The notes: a model not told the origin generated them from the sequence alone. Positions 33,514-42,937 are shown, counted from the first letter of the stretch. The stretch is 55,331 bases of DNA from an uncultured Eubacterium sp. (GCA_947089855.1 CAMUML010000026.1:1-55331); one strand, 5' to 3'. Numbers and translations are program-made.

Positions 33514-35591
33514 CCTATTTTTTGGTACAGCTGGCAGCCATGAGCCTGCAGGGTGTGTTTATGGTCTGCGTGGTTTTGGTACTCCGTAAAATCTGCGGTG
33601 TTTTGCATACTGCCAAAAGGCAGGCCGCGGCGCTTTGGCTTATCCCTTATTTCTTTTTGGTATTCCCATGGAAAATCCAGGTTCCAGGCGGTTTTTGGGA
33701 CGGGGCACCGGTATGGGCCGCATTGGAAAGCTATATCGGGCAGGACGGGGCGCTAGGGAAAAGCGGGCAGGACGCTTCCGGAACTACCCGTATTCCATCT
33801 GCTTCCAACGGCCAGGAAGGCGGTTTGGAGGAAGTTTTCAACAGCGGGGGGTTTTCCAGCAGCCTTCCAGGCGGCTTTTTCACGCAGGGAAACGATGCAG
33901 GACGCAAATCCGGCAGTGGAAAACAAAACGCCTTTGGCCAAGCCCAGGCAGGCAGCCAGCAGGCCGGACGTTTCGAAGGGATCTGGACCGTTGCAAAAGC
34001 AGCCCCGTTCTTGCTTGCAGTGTGGGCAGCAGGGGCGCTGTTTTTTATCTTCCGTGGGGCGGCTGCATACTGGCGTTTGAAAAGGTTTGTCCGGTACCAC
34101 AGCATACCTGCCGGCCAGGATACAGCCTGCTATGTAGACAGCCTGCCTGTGCCAATGGCATTTGGATATATCCACCCACGGATCTATTTGCCGTCCGGGC
34201 TGGAACAAGCCTATGAGCCTTATGTATCTGCACATGAATATACGCATATCAAAAGGAACGATGCGGTCTGGAAAACAGCTGCTTATGTAGTTTCCAGCAT
34301 CCATTGGTTCAATCCGGCCGTATGGCTTGCCTACGCTGTTTTATCCACAGACCTGGAACTTGCCTGCGATGAGGAAACCTTGCTGCGTATCGGCCTAGAC
34401 AAGAAAAAAGAGTATGCAACCGCCCTGCTGCACCTGGCAGCCGGGAAAGAGGGCTTGTTTGCAGCGCCACCGGCTTTTGGGAAAGGAGATATAAAATTGA
34501 GGATGAAACATATTATGCATTGCAGAAAACCCGTGCGTTTCGCTACGGTGCTTTCCGCGGCCGCAGGGATTTTTACAGCCTGTGTATTTTTAACCGCTGC
34601 AGAACCCAAACCAGGCCATACAGCACAAGGGGAAATTATGCCCAAGGATAACACCTCAAGCAATGCAGCTAAAATGGAAACAGGGCAACACACGCTGACT
34701 TTAGAAATGTTCCAGGAAGCAGTTGCCGCGCAGGCTGTAGGGCAGATGGACTTCCACCGTTTTACAAATGGCAGCAAAGGCAGCTACGATGCGTATGCGA
34801 TGAATTATGCACTTAATTTTGATTTGGAATACAAGGATGAGGCCTACCGCCTGTCAGTATCTTATGAAAAAAGTACGGATCAATTGCAAGATATTTATAT
34901 CAGGCGCCTATCGGATGCCGAGCAGGCATGGCTGTATACTACGCAGCTTGACTATCTGGAAGGCAAAGATCTTCCGGCAAAAAAAGACGGCAGAGGCGGG
35001 GCTTATCTACATGGCTTACAGGCGTTTTTGGATACGAAAAGGAATGTTGGGGACTGGCTGTCGGTCAAACTAAAGAAAGGCTATACACTAGGTTCCTACC
35101 AGGCAGACCTGGGGGAAGGCGGCGGAGCCCTCATTTATCCAAAAGCCTATGAAGTAAAGGCAGGCGGAGATTTTGTACCGAAAAACTGGATGTATTCCGG
35201 TTTTATCGGAAGGTTTCCTGGCGCTGGCAATGTATTTCCGTTCCACAATGGAAAAATTGGCCGGTCGGTAGAAACGGATCATAGTTTCTGGTCAATCTGG
35301 ATGCCAAACCATACGACAGTAGAAGATGCGCACATCTTAGAAGATGGGACAGCCGACAAGGGTTGGACGGTTATTATGGCGCATTTCGACCATGACCTGT
35401 ATACAGCCGCAGACCTAGCGGAATTGGAAATGCAAGGGGTTCCAGTGGACTCACTGGAAACAACAAGTGGGTACTGGTATTTCTATTTTGTAAAAGAGGG
35501 GGAAGAGGATGCTTACTATATCAGCCTGTCTGATAAGGAATTTTCAAAAAAAGAAGCAATTGCAACCGTAAGGTCAGTAAAAATGGTTTAA
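33510..35591 (+). CDS. BlaR1/MecR1-like M56 membrane peptidase with an unrecognised C-terminal sensor domain
   Basis: 693 residues. N-terminal membrane helices (about 5-28, 33-50) then a Gly/Ser/Gln-rich insert (about 85-150), another helix (about 170-190) and the M56 peptidase core: zinc motif HEYTHIKRND near 240 and the downstream metal ligand region DLELACDEE near 285. A fourth helix (about 345-365, ATVLSAAAGIFTACVFL) leads to an extracellular domain of about 310 residues. That domain lacks the SxxK/SxN/KTG motifs of the penicillin-binding sensor of BlaR1, so the signal is probably not a beta-lactam. No beta-lactamase gene follows. Confidence 0.85.
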   Translation: MTYFLVQLAAMSLQGVFMVCVVLVLRKICGVLHTAKRQAAALWLIPYFFLVFPWKIQVPGGFWDGAPVWAALESYIGQDGALGKSGQDASGTTRIPSASNGQEGGLEEVFNSGGFSSSLPGGFFTQGNDAGRKSGSGKQNAFGQAQAGSQQAGRFEGIWTVAKAAPFLLAVWAAGALFFIFRGAAAYWRLKRFVRYHSIPAGQDTACYVDSLPVPMAFGYIHPRIYLPSGLEQAYEPYVSAHEYTHIKRNDAVWKTAAYVVSSIHWFNPAVWLAYAVLSTDLELACDEETLLRIGLDKKKEYATALLHLAAGKEGLFAAPPAFGKGDIKLRMKHIMHCRKPVRFATVLSAAAGIFTACVFLTAAEPKPGHTAQGEIMPKDNTSSNAAKMETGQHTLTLEMFQEAVAAQAVGQMDFHRFTNGSKGSYDAYAMNYALNFDLEYKDEAYRLSVSYEKSTDQLQDIYIRRLSDAEQAWLYTTQLDYLEGKDLPAKKDGRGGAYLHGLQAFLDTKRNVGDWLSVKLKKGYTLGSYQADLGEGGGALIYPKAYEVKAGGDFVPKNWMYSGFIGRFPGAGNVFPFHNGKIGRSVETDHSFWSIWMPNHTTVEDAHILEDGTADKGWTVIMAHFDHDLYTAADLAELEMQGVPVDSLETTSGYWYFYFVKEGEEDAYYISLSDKEFSKKEAIATVRSVKMV

Positions 35592-35593
35592 TC

Positions 35594-35686
35594 TATACTC
35601 ACGAGCGATAAAGTTTACCATATGATTCAAGATAATGACGCTCGTGAGTCGGCATTATTTGGCAAACTTTAGTGTTTGTCAGTATA
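35594..35686 (+). repeat. R2 repeat, copy 2 (complete, 93 bp)
   Basis: The reference copy. Ends TATACT / AGTATA; ACTCACGAGCG (35597-35607) pairs perfectly with CGCTCGTGAGT (35639-35649); TAAAGTTT (35609-35616) pairs with AAACTTTA (35664-35671). The two pairs interleave. It begins three bases after the stop of the M56 gene and abuts the next terminator. Confidence 0.85.
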
Positions 35687-35724
35687 AAAAGCAGGAAACC
35701 GGAAAAGGCTTCCTGCTTTTTTTG
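35686..35724 (+). terminator. Rho-independent terminator of the BlaI/M56 operon
   Basis: AAAAAGCAGGAA (35686-35697) pairs with TTCCTGCTTTTTT (35710-35722). The T run completes a canonical terminator, directly joined to the right end of the R2 repeat. Confidence 0.88.
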
Positions 35725-35728
35725 GACA

Positions 35729-35757
35729 TTGACGTTTTTATTGCGAAACGTTATAAT
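35729..35757 (+). promoter_or_regulatory. Promoter of the DUF1015 gene
   Basis: TTGACG (35729-35734), 17 bases, TATAAT (35752-35757); a near-consensus housekeeping promoter, five bases after the preceding terminator. Confidence 0.82.
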
Positions 35758-35810
35758 GGGAATACTTGTAAAAAAGCTCTGGCATAAAAACAGAAAATAA
35801 GGAGAACAAT

Positions 35811-37052
35811 ATGGCAGAAATTAGACCATTTTCCTGCATCCGCCCATGCAGGGAAAAAGCAAGTAAGATCGCAGCGCTTCCATACGACGTCTATAGCCGG
35901 GCAGAAGCAAAACAAGCTGTTGGGGGAAATCCGGATTCATTTTTAAATATTGACCGTCCGGAAACGCAGTTTCCAGACGGCACCGATATGTATGCAGACG
36001 AGGTATACCAAAAAGCACACAGCCTATTGTGGGAAAAAGTAGCCGACGGCTCTTTTATCCGGGACAGCAGGCGCTGCTATTATATTTATGAACTTACGAT
36101 GGACGGCAGGACGCAGGCTGGGATTGTGGCCTGTGCGTCAATTGACGATTATCTTGGCCAAGTCATTAAAAAGCATGAAAATACCCGTGCGGATAAGGAA
36201 GCCGACCGCATCCGCCATGTCGATGCCTGCAATGCACAGACTGGCCCGATCTTTTTGGCTTACCGTTCCAATGAAATAGTGGAACAAGCCGTGCAGGAAG
36301 CATCCAGGCAGGAGCCGCTGTATGATTTTGTGTCAGACGACGGTATCCGCCACCGTGTATTTTGTATGCATGATAAGGCGCAGATCGAGTCTGTGCAGTC
36401 TGCGTTTGCCGCTATGCCAGCGGTTTATATTGCAGATGGCCACCATCGTGCGGCTTCTGCTGTAAAAGTCGGCTTACAGCGTAGGGAGGCGCATCCGGGC
36501 TACACTGGGGCGGAAGAATTTAATTATTTCCTTTCGGTCCTGTTTCCGGACGACCAGCTGATGATCATGGATTATAACCGTGTAGTCAAAGATTTGGCCG
36601 GAATGGGGCCGTCGCAGTTTTTGGAGGCGGTAGGCAGGGTATTTGATGTGGAAAACATAACAAAAGAAAACCGCAAGCCTCAAAAAAAAGGAAGTTTTTC
36701 CATGTACCTGGATGGAAACTGGTATTTGTGCGCAGTACGCAAGGAGGATATTCCAAACGACCCGGTAGGAAGCCTGGATGTATCGCTGCTACAGGATTTA
36801 CTTTTAGGGCCGGTGCTTGGCATCCAGGATCCGAAAACAGATGCACGTATTGATTTTGTAGGAGGAATCCGTGGTTTGGATGAATTGGAACGCAGGGTGC
36901 AGCAGGATTGTGCGGCTGCTTTTGCGATGTATCCGACGGATATATCGGAATTGTTTGCTGTTGCAGATGCAGGGCTTTTGATGCCGCCGAAATCTACCTG
37001 GTTTGAACCGAAGCTGCGCAGCGGGCTGTTTATCCATGAACTGGATAGGTAA
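35811..37052 (+). CDS. DUF1015 family protein
   Basis: 413 residues, the usual length of the family. Recognised by the N-terminal IRPFSCIRPCREKASKIAALPYDVYS, FLNIDRPE, the KKHENTRADKEADRIRH block near 120-138 and IADGHHRAASAVKVG near 205. These His/Glu/Asp-rich motifs suggest an enzymatic or metal site, but no function has been established for the family; in related clostridia it often sits near serine biosynthesis genes, which are not in this window. AAGGAG nine bases upstream supports the start. Followed closely (8 bases) by the MscS gene. Confidence 0.88.
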   Translation: MAEIRPFSCIRPCREKASKIAALPYDVYSRAEAKQAVGGNPDSFLNIDRPETQFPDGTDMYADEVYQKAHSLLWEKVADGSFIRDSRRCYYIYELTMDGRTQAGIVACASIDDYLGQVIKKHENTRADKEADRIRHVDACNAQTGPIFLAYRSNEIVEQAVQEASRQEPLYDFVSDDGIRHRVFCMHDKAQIESVQSAFAAMPAVYIADGHHRAASAVKVGLQRREAHPGYTGAEEFNYFLSVLFPDDQLMIMDYNRVVKDLAGMGPSQFLEAVGRVFDVENITKENRKPQKKGSFSMYLDGNWYLCAVRKEDIPNDPVGSLDVSLLQDLLLGPVLGIQDPKTDARIDFVGGIRGLDELERRVQQDCAAAFAMYPTDISELFAVADAGLLMPPKSTWFEPKLRSGLFIHELDR

Positions 37053-37060
37053 ATAAGATT

Positions 37061-37984
37061 ATGGGGAGTATCAAAGTACTTTTAGACGGGATTGGGCAGG
37101 AGCAGTCGATTATTACAGAAAGTATTGAAAACCTGCAGAAAGTGGATGAAAGTGCGATCCGCAAGTATTTGGAAGACCTGATCCCAGGGATTTTGAATTT
37201 TGCCCTGCAAGTATTGCTGGCAGTGCTGCTGTATCTGGTCGGAAAGCGGGTGATCTCGTTCCTGCGTAAATTTTTGCGCAAGTCTTTGGAACGTCGGGAA
37301 GTAGACATTGGTGTGCGCCAGTTCTTAGATTCCATCAGCAACTGCGGGTTGAATATTGTGCTTTGGCTGATGATATTGACGTTGTTTGGTATAACGACTG
37401 CTTCTGTAGTAGCAGTGCTTGGCTCCGCAGGCTTAACGATCGGCTTGGCTTTGCAGGGGAGCCTGGCCAATTTTGCAGGGGGTGTGCTGATTTTGCTGTT
37501 AAGGCCGTTCCATGTGGGGGATTATATTATATCCGGCGGGACCGGGCATGAGGGGATCGTAGAAGAGATTTCTACTTTTTATACCAAACTGATGACGGCG
37601 GATAACCAGACCGTCCTTATACCAAACGGCAAGCTGGCCGACGGGGCGATTGTAAATGTCACAGGGCAGCAGACAAGGCGGGTGGACATTATAGTCGGCA
37701 TATCTTACCAGGCCGATTTAAAAAAGGCGAAAGGGCTGCTGGCCGAGCTGGTGGCGAAGGAAACCCGCGCGCTGCCAGACCAGCCGGTCAATATTTTTGT
37801 GTCCGGCCTGGCCGACAGCAGCGTGGAACTTGGATGCCGTTTTTGGGTGCTTTCGCAGGATTACTGGCAGACCAAATGGGATATGCTGGAGGCAGTGAAA
37901 CTATTATTTGATGAGAACCAGATCGAGATCCCATATCCACAGATGGATGTAACAGTCAAGCAGGAAGCGCAGGCGGAAAGCTGA
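37061..37984 (+). CDS. Small-conductance mechanosensitive channel (MscS family)
   Basis: 307 residues. Three membrane helices at about 45-65, 95-115 and 120-145; the third, pore-lining helix has the Gly/Ala pattern GSAGLTIGLALQGSLANFAGGVLIL, followed by the hallmark RPFHVGDYI of the beta domain and VLIPNGKLADGAIVN. A C-terminal alpha/beta domain ends IPYPQMDVTV. Opens on membrane tension to release solutes during hypo-osmotic shock. The spacing of eight bases to the DUF1015 stop suggests co-transcription. Confidence 0.92.
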   Translation: MGSIKVLLDGIGQEQSIITESIENLQKVDESAIRKYLEDLIPGILNFALQVLLAVLLYLVGKRVISFLRKFLRKSLERREVDIGVRQFLDSISNCGLNIVLWLMILTLFGITTASVVAVLGSAGLTIGLALQGSLANFAGGVLILLLRPFHVGDYIISGGTGHEGIVEEISTFYTKLMTADNQTVLIPNGKLADGAIVNVTGQQTRRVDIIVGISYQADLKKAKGLLAELVAKETRALPDQPVNIFVSGLADSSVELGCRFWVLSQDYWQTKWDMLEAVKLLFDENQIEIPYPQMDVTVKQEAQAES

Positions 37985-38041
37985 CATCATGTGAAATGTT
38001 ATCGTGCTGTTTGAAAAGGGCAGTAACAGGAGGGCTTTAGA

Positions 38042-40969
38042 TTGAAATTAAAAGATTTGACCACATATGAAATCATACAGGAAAAAGAGTTATCTGACAT
38101 CCAGTCGCAGGGGACGGTACTGCGCCATAAAAAAAGCGGGGCAAGGGTTACCGTGATTTCCAATGAGGACGACAATAAAGTATTTTATATCGGGTTCCGT
38201 ACCCCCGCAGAGGACAGCACGGGTGTGCCGCATATCATCGAACATTCCGTCCTTTGCGGTTCCGATGCATTTCCGGTTAAGGATCCGTTTGTGGAGCTTG
38301 TCAAAGGTTCCCTAAACACATTTTTAAATGCGATGACGTATCCCGATAAAACGGTTTACCCGGTGGCAAGCTGCAATGACAAAGATTTTCAAAACCTGAT
38401 GCATGTATACCTGGATGCCGTGCTGCATCCAAATATTTATAAATACCAGGAAATCTTCCAACAGGAAGGCTGGCATTATGAACTGGAATCAGAAGATGGG
38501 CCGGTTACGTTAAACGGGGTAGTCTATAATGAGATGAAGGGGGCTTTTTCCTCGCCGGAAGATGTGTTGGAACGTATGATCTTAACCTCCCTTTTCCCAG
38601 ATACTACTTATGCCAATGAATCGGGCGGGGATCCGGTGCATATCCCGGAGCTGGACTATGAGGGGTTTTTGGATTTTCACCGCAGGTATTACCATCCAAG
38701 CAATGCTTATATCTATTTGTACGGGGATATGGATGCGGCAGAAAAACTGGACTGGATGGACCGGGCCTACTTGTCGCAGTATGATGCGATCGATCTGGAT
38801 TCCAGCATAAAATTGCAGGCAGCGTTCGACAAGCCAAAAGAAATGGAGAAAAAATATCCGATCGCAAGTTCCGAAAGCGAACAGGACAATACCTACCTGT
38901 CTTATAATGCAGTGATCGGGACGGCGCTGGACCCAAAGCTCTCGCTTGCATTTGAGGTTTTGGACTATGCACTGATCAGTGCGCCGGGCGCGCCGTTAAA
39001 GCAGGCGCTTTTGGATGAAAAGATTGGTAAAGACATTATCGGCGGCTATGACAGCTCTACCTACCAGCCAGTCTTTACGGTAACGGCCAAAAATGCCAAC
39101 CCTTCCGATAAAGGGCGGTTTGTCGAGGTAGTCGAACGTACTTTAAAAGGGCTTGTGGAAAATGGCATCAACAAAAAAGCGCTGGCAGCAGGCATTAACA
39201 GCAGCGAGTTTAAATTCCGTGAAGCGGATTTTGGTTCTTTTCCAAAAGGGCTGATCTATGGCCTGCAATGCCTGGACAGCTGGCTATACCAGGAAGATAC
39301 GCCGTTTTTGTACCTGGAAGTACTGGATATTTTCCAGTTTTTAAAAGAGCAGGTTAAAACGGGCTATTTTGAAGGGCTGCTCAGGCAATATTTCCTTGAG
39401 AATACCCATCGGTCGATTGTAGCCATTGAACCGGAAAAAGGGCTAAACGAAAAGAATGAAAAAGCGCTGGAAGAAAAGCTGGCCGCGTTCAAAGCCTCTT
39501 TAAGCGGCGAAGAGGTAGCCAAGCTGGTTGCGGATACCAGGCATTTAAAAGAATATCAGCAGGCGCCTTCGTCAAAAGAAGATCTGGAAAAAATCCCGGT
39601 GCTGTCCCGGGCGGATATGCGGCGGGAATGTGCCCCGTTATATAACGAAGAAAAAGAAGCCGCAGGGATCCCGGTTATCCACCATAAGATGTTTGCCAAT
39701 GGCATTAACTATATCAGCCTGTTATTTGATATTTCCGATATACCGCAAACCCACGTTCCATACCTTGGGATTTTAAAAGCGGTGCTTGGGGATATGGATA
39801 CCGAAGATTATACCTATGAAGACCTTGCAAATGAAATCAACCTGCATACCGGCGGCGTTTCCATCATTATCCTGGCCGTAGATGATACCGCCCAAAAGGA
39901 TAAGCTGGTCCGTAAATATGAAGTACGTACCAAGGCGCTGCATGGGGAAACCAGTACGGCCATGAAGCTGTTGGCCAGTATGCTTTGCCATACAAAATTG
40001 GATGACGACAAACGGCTCTACGAGGTTATCGCACAGGCAAAATCGCGCCTGGAAATGCAGTTGATGCAGGCTGGCCATTCCCTGTCTGCTGTGCGTGCTA
40101 TGTCTTATTTCTCACCAGTGGCCCGCTACAATGACCTTTGCAGCGGCATAGGCCTTTACCGTATTGTGGCGCAGATAGAAAAATCGTTTGACCGTGAAAA
40201 AGAAAAGGTAAAAGAAATCCTGCGTCAGTTGGTTCAAACGATATTCCGCCCGGAAAAGCTGTCCGTCAGCCTGACCAGCGATGAAGAAGGGTATGCAGCA
40301 CTGGAGCCGGAGCTGGCAGGGTTCCAGGCAGGGCTGTTTACACAGGCCGTTTCCAAGCCGGAAGCGCCGCAGGCAGCAATCACCTGTACAAAGAAAAATG
40401 AAGGCTTTAAAAACGCTGCCCAGGTGCAGTATGTCTCAAGGGCGGGCAATTACTGCAGGCATGGCTATGCCTATACCGGCGCACTGCGGGTTTTAAAAGT
40501 AATATTAAATTATGACTACCTGTGGCTGAATATCCGCGTCAAGGGCGGCGCTTATGGCTGTATGAGCGGTTTTTCAAGGACAGGCGATACGTATTTTTGT
40601 ACGTACCGCGACCCGAACCTGCGCAGTTCGAACGAAGTGTTTGAAGGGATGGTGCAGTACCTGCATAATTTCCAGGCAGACGAGCGTGATATGGACAAAT
40701 ATATTATTGGTTCCATCAGTGAACTGGACACGCCGATGAACCCGTCCGCCAAAGGCTACCGTTCTATGGTTGCGTACCTGACCCATATGCAGGAGGCAGA
40801 CATTCAAAAAGAGCGTGATGAAGTGCTGGATGCAGGCCAGGACGACATCCGTGCGTTAGAGCCGCTGATCGCCAGCGTATTAGCAGATGGGAACCTATGC
40901 GTGATCGGCAATGAGCTGATGCTGGAGAAGGAAGCAGACATGTTCCAGGTATTGGAAGATTTGTTTTGA
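38042..40969 (+). CDS. M16C-family zinc metallopeptidase (presequence-protease / insulinase type)
   Basis: 975 residues, the expected length for M16C enzymes with four homologous domains. The inverted zinc motif HIIEHSVLCGS (HxxEH) is near residue 68-72, with the third ligand Glu in NGVVYNEMKGAFSSPE near 165. The C-terminal half has GGAYGCMSGFSRTGDTYFCTYRDPN, the substrate-binding R/Y motif. Degrades short unstructured peptides in known members; no signal peptide, so probably cytosolic. The start is TTG 38042: AGGAGGG at 38028-38034 is seven bases before it, and the first in-frame ATG is far inside the conserved fold. Confidence 0.9.
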   Translation: MKLKDLTTYEIIQEKELSDIQSQGTVLRHKKSGARVTVISNEDDNKVFYIGFRTPAEDSTGVPHIIEHSVLCGSDAFPVKDPFVELVKGSLNTFLNAMTYPDKTVYPVASCNDKDFQNLMHVYLDAVLHPNIYKYQEIFQQEGWHYELESEDGPVTLNGVVYNEMKGAFSSPEDVLERMILTSLFPDTTYANESGGDPVHIPELDYEGFLDFHRRYYHPSNAYIYLYGDMDAAEKLDWMDRAYLSQYDAIDLDSSIKLQAAFDKPKEMEKKYPIASSESEQDNTYLSYNAVIGTALDPKLSLAFEVLDYALISAPGAPLKQALLDEKIGKDIIGGYDSSTYQPVFTVTAKNANPSDKGRFVEVVERTLKGLVENGINKKALAAGINSSEFKFREADFGSFPKGLIYGLQCLDSWLYQEDTPFLYLEVLDIFQFLKEQVKTGYFEGLLRQYFLENTHRSIVAIEPEKGLNEKNEKALEEKLAAFKASLSGEEVAKLVADTRHLKEYQQAPSSKEDLEKIPVLSRADMRRECAPLYNEEKEAAGIPVIHHKMFANGINYISLLFDISDIPQTHVPYLGILKAVLGDMDTEDYTYEDLANEINLHTGGVSIIILAVDDTAQKDKLVRKYEVRTKALHGETSTAMKLLASMLCHTKLDDDKRLYEVIAQAKSRLEMQLMQAGHSLSAVRAMSYFSPVARYNDLCSGIGLYRIVAQIEKSFDREKEKVKEILRQLVQTIFRPEKLSVSLTSDEEGYAALEPELAGFQAGLFTQAVSKPEAPQAAITCTKKNEGFKNAAQVQYVSRAGNYCRHGYAYTGALRVLKVILNYDYLWLNIRVKGGAYGCMSGFSRTGDTYFCTYRDPNLRSSNEVFEGMVQYLHNFQADERDMDKYIIGSISELDTPMNPSAKGYRSMVAYLTHMQEADIQKERDEVLDAGQDDIRALEPLIASVLADGNLCVIGNELMLEKEADMFQVLEDLF

Positions 40970-41009
40970 CAAACCGGTTTTTACTGGGTAGGCAACAGAA
41001 AGGAAAAAA

Positions 41010-41924
41010 ATGGACAACACCATAAGCTTTAAATCAGGCTTTGTAACAATTATCGGAAGGCCCAATGTCGGGAAATCAACGCTGATGAACCAGATCATCG
41101 GCCAGAAAATTGCGATTACGTCCAATAAGCCGCAGACGACCCGCAACCGTATCCAGACCGTTTATACCGATAAGGAACGCGGGCAGATCGTGTTTTTGGA
41201 TACGCCGGGCATCCATAAGGCGAAAAATAAACTGGGCCAATATATGGTCAATACCGCAGAGCGCACCCTCCAGGACGTAGACGTGATTTTATGGCTGGTA
41301 GAACCGTCCAGTTTTATTGGGGCCGGGGAACGGCACATTGCCGAGGTACTGCAAAAAACGGGTACGCCGGTCCTGCTTGTGATCAATAAAATGGATACGC
41401 TTGCCAAAAAAGAAGAACTGCTGCGTTTTATCGACACATACCGCAGGATCTATGATTTTGAGGAAATCATTCCAGCCTCTGCTTTAAAAGGCCAAAATGT
41501 GCCGGACGTGATCGATATGATTTTTAAATATCTGCCGTATGGCCCGATGTTTTATGAAGAAGATACCATCACAGACCAGCCGGAGCGGCAGATCGTAGCA
41601 GAGGTTATCCGGGAAAAAGCACTGCATGCGCTTGACGAAGAGGTTCCGCATGGGATTGCGGTAACCGTAGAACGTATGAAACAGCGCACGGACAAAAAGA
41701 TCATGGATATAGAAGCAACGGTTGTCTGCGAACGTGAGTCCCATAAAGGTATTATTATTGGAAAAGGCGGCGATATGCTGAAAAAAATCGGTTCCAATGC
41801 CCGTTTTGAGCTGGAGAAGCATCTGGAGGAACAAGTCAACCTAAAACTATGGGTCAAAGTTAAGAAAAACTGGCGGGACAGTGATTCCATGCTGAAAAAC
41901 TTTGGCTATAAGGAAGACGTATAA
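41010..41924 (+). CDS. era: GTPase Era
   Basis: 304 residues, full length. The Era-type GTPase domain has the P-loop GRPNVGKSTLMN at 15-26, the switch I TTRN, DTPGIHKAKNKLG near 66, NKMD near 127 and the G5 SALKG. The C-terminal KH domain has RESHKGIIIGKGGDMLKKIG near 245-265, which binds the 3' end of 16S rRNA in known Era. Acts in 30S maturation. AAAGGA about seven bases before ATG. It lies in the conserved clostridial order era - yqzL - recO. Confidence 0.96.
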   Translation: MDNTISFKSGFVTIIGRPNVGKSTLMNQIIGQKIAITSNKPQTTRNRIQTVYTDKERGQIVFLDTPGIHKAKNKLGQYMVNTAERTLQDVDVILWLVEPSSFIGAGERHIAEVLQKTGTPVLLVINKMDTLAKKEELLRFIDTYRRIYDFEEIIPASALKGQNVPDVIDMIFKYLPYGPMFYEEDTITDQPERQIVAEVIREKALHALDEEVPHGIAVTVERMKQRTDKKIMDIEATVVCERESHKGIIIGKGGDMLKKIGSNARFELEKHLEEQVNLKLWVKVKKNWRDSDSMLKNFGYKEDV

Positions 41925-42008
41925 AACGGTTACCAGATTTTATCTCGTATTAGAATAAAACATATGCAGACCCTATATACGCAGGTTTTGTTGTTATTTT
42001 TACGGCAT

Positions 42009-42030
42009 CTGCCCAGGTTCTTTTGGGCAG
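42009..42030 (+). terminator. Small hairpin between era and the yqzL-like gene
   Basis: CTGCCCA (42009-42015) pairs with TGGGCAG (42024-42030) around GGTTCTTT. There is no T run after it; it may only partly separate era from recO. Confidence 0.35.
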
Positions 42031-42065
42031 TGCCGCAGGCAGGGCACAGATAAAGGGGAATGCAT

Positions 42066-42251
42066 ATGACAAGAAATTGCTGGAACGATTTTGCCGCCAG
42101 CGGCAGGGTCAGTGATTATTTAAAATACCGGGAACAGGAGGACAATGCCTGCCGGCAGGCGTCGGCTGTATGGCAGGATGGAGCGGCAGATGGGCCAGAC
42201 GATTGTCCTGACAGGCATGGTGCTCTCAGCAATGCCTATCGGGGAATATGA
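42066..42251 (+). CDS. YqzL-like small protein
   Basis: 61 residues. The start MTRNCWNDFAASGRVSDYLKYREQE fits the YqzL pattern (Trp, Phe, then Gly and YLxYK/RE), and the position between era and recO is exactly where the small yqzL gene sits in Firmicutes. AAGGGG (42052-42057) is eight bases before ATG 42066; the ATG at 42060 is too close. The C-terminal 20 codons overlap recO in another frame. Function unknown in all species. Alternatively a shorter product, but the motif and the ribosome-binding site make it a real gene. Confidence 0.62.
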   Translation: MTRNCWNDFAASGRVSDYLKYREQEDNACRQASAVWQDGAADGPDDCPDRHGALSNAYRGI

Positions 42252-42930
42252 CAAAAGGATATTGGTCTTGACAAGGGAAAGAGGGAAAATAGCAGCCTTT
42301 GCGCGTGGGGCGAGGCGCCCGAACAGCGCACTTTTGGCTGCGGCAAATCCCTTTTCTTTTGGCCAGTTTGAGGTTTATGAAGGAAAAAGCGCCTATAGCC
42401 TGGCAAAAGCGGAAATCAAGGATTATTTCCGGGAATTGGCGCAAGATCTGGATGCAGTTTCTTATGGGTTTTATTTTCTCGAAATGGCTGCTTATTATAC
42501 GCAGGAAAATATGGACGGGACGGATTTTTTGAACCTGCTGTATGTAACGTTAAAGGCATTGCTAAAACCGGCCATCGATAACCGGCTGGTGCGCCGGATT
42601 TTTGAATGGCGGGTACTTGCTGTTTTGGGTGAATATCCAGACGTATTTTCCTGTGTCAAATGCGGCAGGGAAGACGGGCTGCATTATTTTTCCGTCTATC
42701 GCCACGGTGTCCTTTGTGTGGACTGCGGGAAGGGGGAACATGCCGTGCCGATGGATGCGGCTGTGCTGTATGCGCTGCAGTACAGTTTGGCTGCGCCGTT
42801 GGAAAAACTGTACCAGTTTACACTTAGTGCACCGGTACAAAAGCGGATGGAAGAAATTGTGTCCGGGTACTTACAAGAACATAGGGGGCATGTGTTCCAT
42901 GCAGAAGAAATGCTTCGTTTTATATATTAA
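42190..42930 (+). CDS. recO: DNA repair protein RecO
   Basis: 246 residues. An N-terminal OB fold begins GQTIVLTGMVLSAMPIGEYDKRILVLTRERGKIAAFARGARRP, typical RecO. The C-terminal part holds the four-Cys zinc site CVKCGRE (near 157) and CVDCGKGE (near 178). Loads RecA onto SSB-covered DNA together with RecR. The start at 42190 matches the family's N-terminus; in-frame upstream ATGs at 42145 and 42178 would add unrelated residues. The beginning overlaps the yqzL-like gene. Confidence 0.93.
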   Translation: MGQTIVLTGMVLSAMPIGEYDKRILVLTRERGKIAAFARGARRPNSALLAAANPFSFGQFEVYEGKSAYSLAKAEIKDYFRELAQDLDAVSYGFYFLEMAAYYTQENMDGTDFLNLLYVTLKALLKPAIDNRLVRRIFEWRVLAVLGEYPDVFSCVKCGREDGLHYFSVYRHGVLCVDCGKGEHAVPMDAAVLYALQYSLAAPLEKLYQFTLSAPVQKRMEEIVSGYLQEHRGHVFHAEEMLRFIY

Positions 42931-42937
42931 GAAGTGA

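Noticed and set aside
42006-42059. Intrinsic terminator between era and recO
   Set aside because: The 7-bp hairpin has no T run, so it was listed only as a low-confidence hairpin and not used to split the operon.
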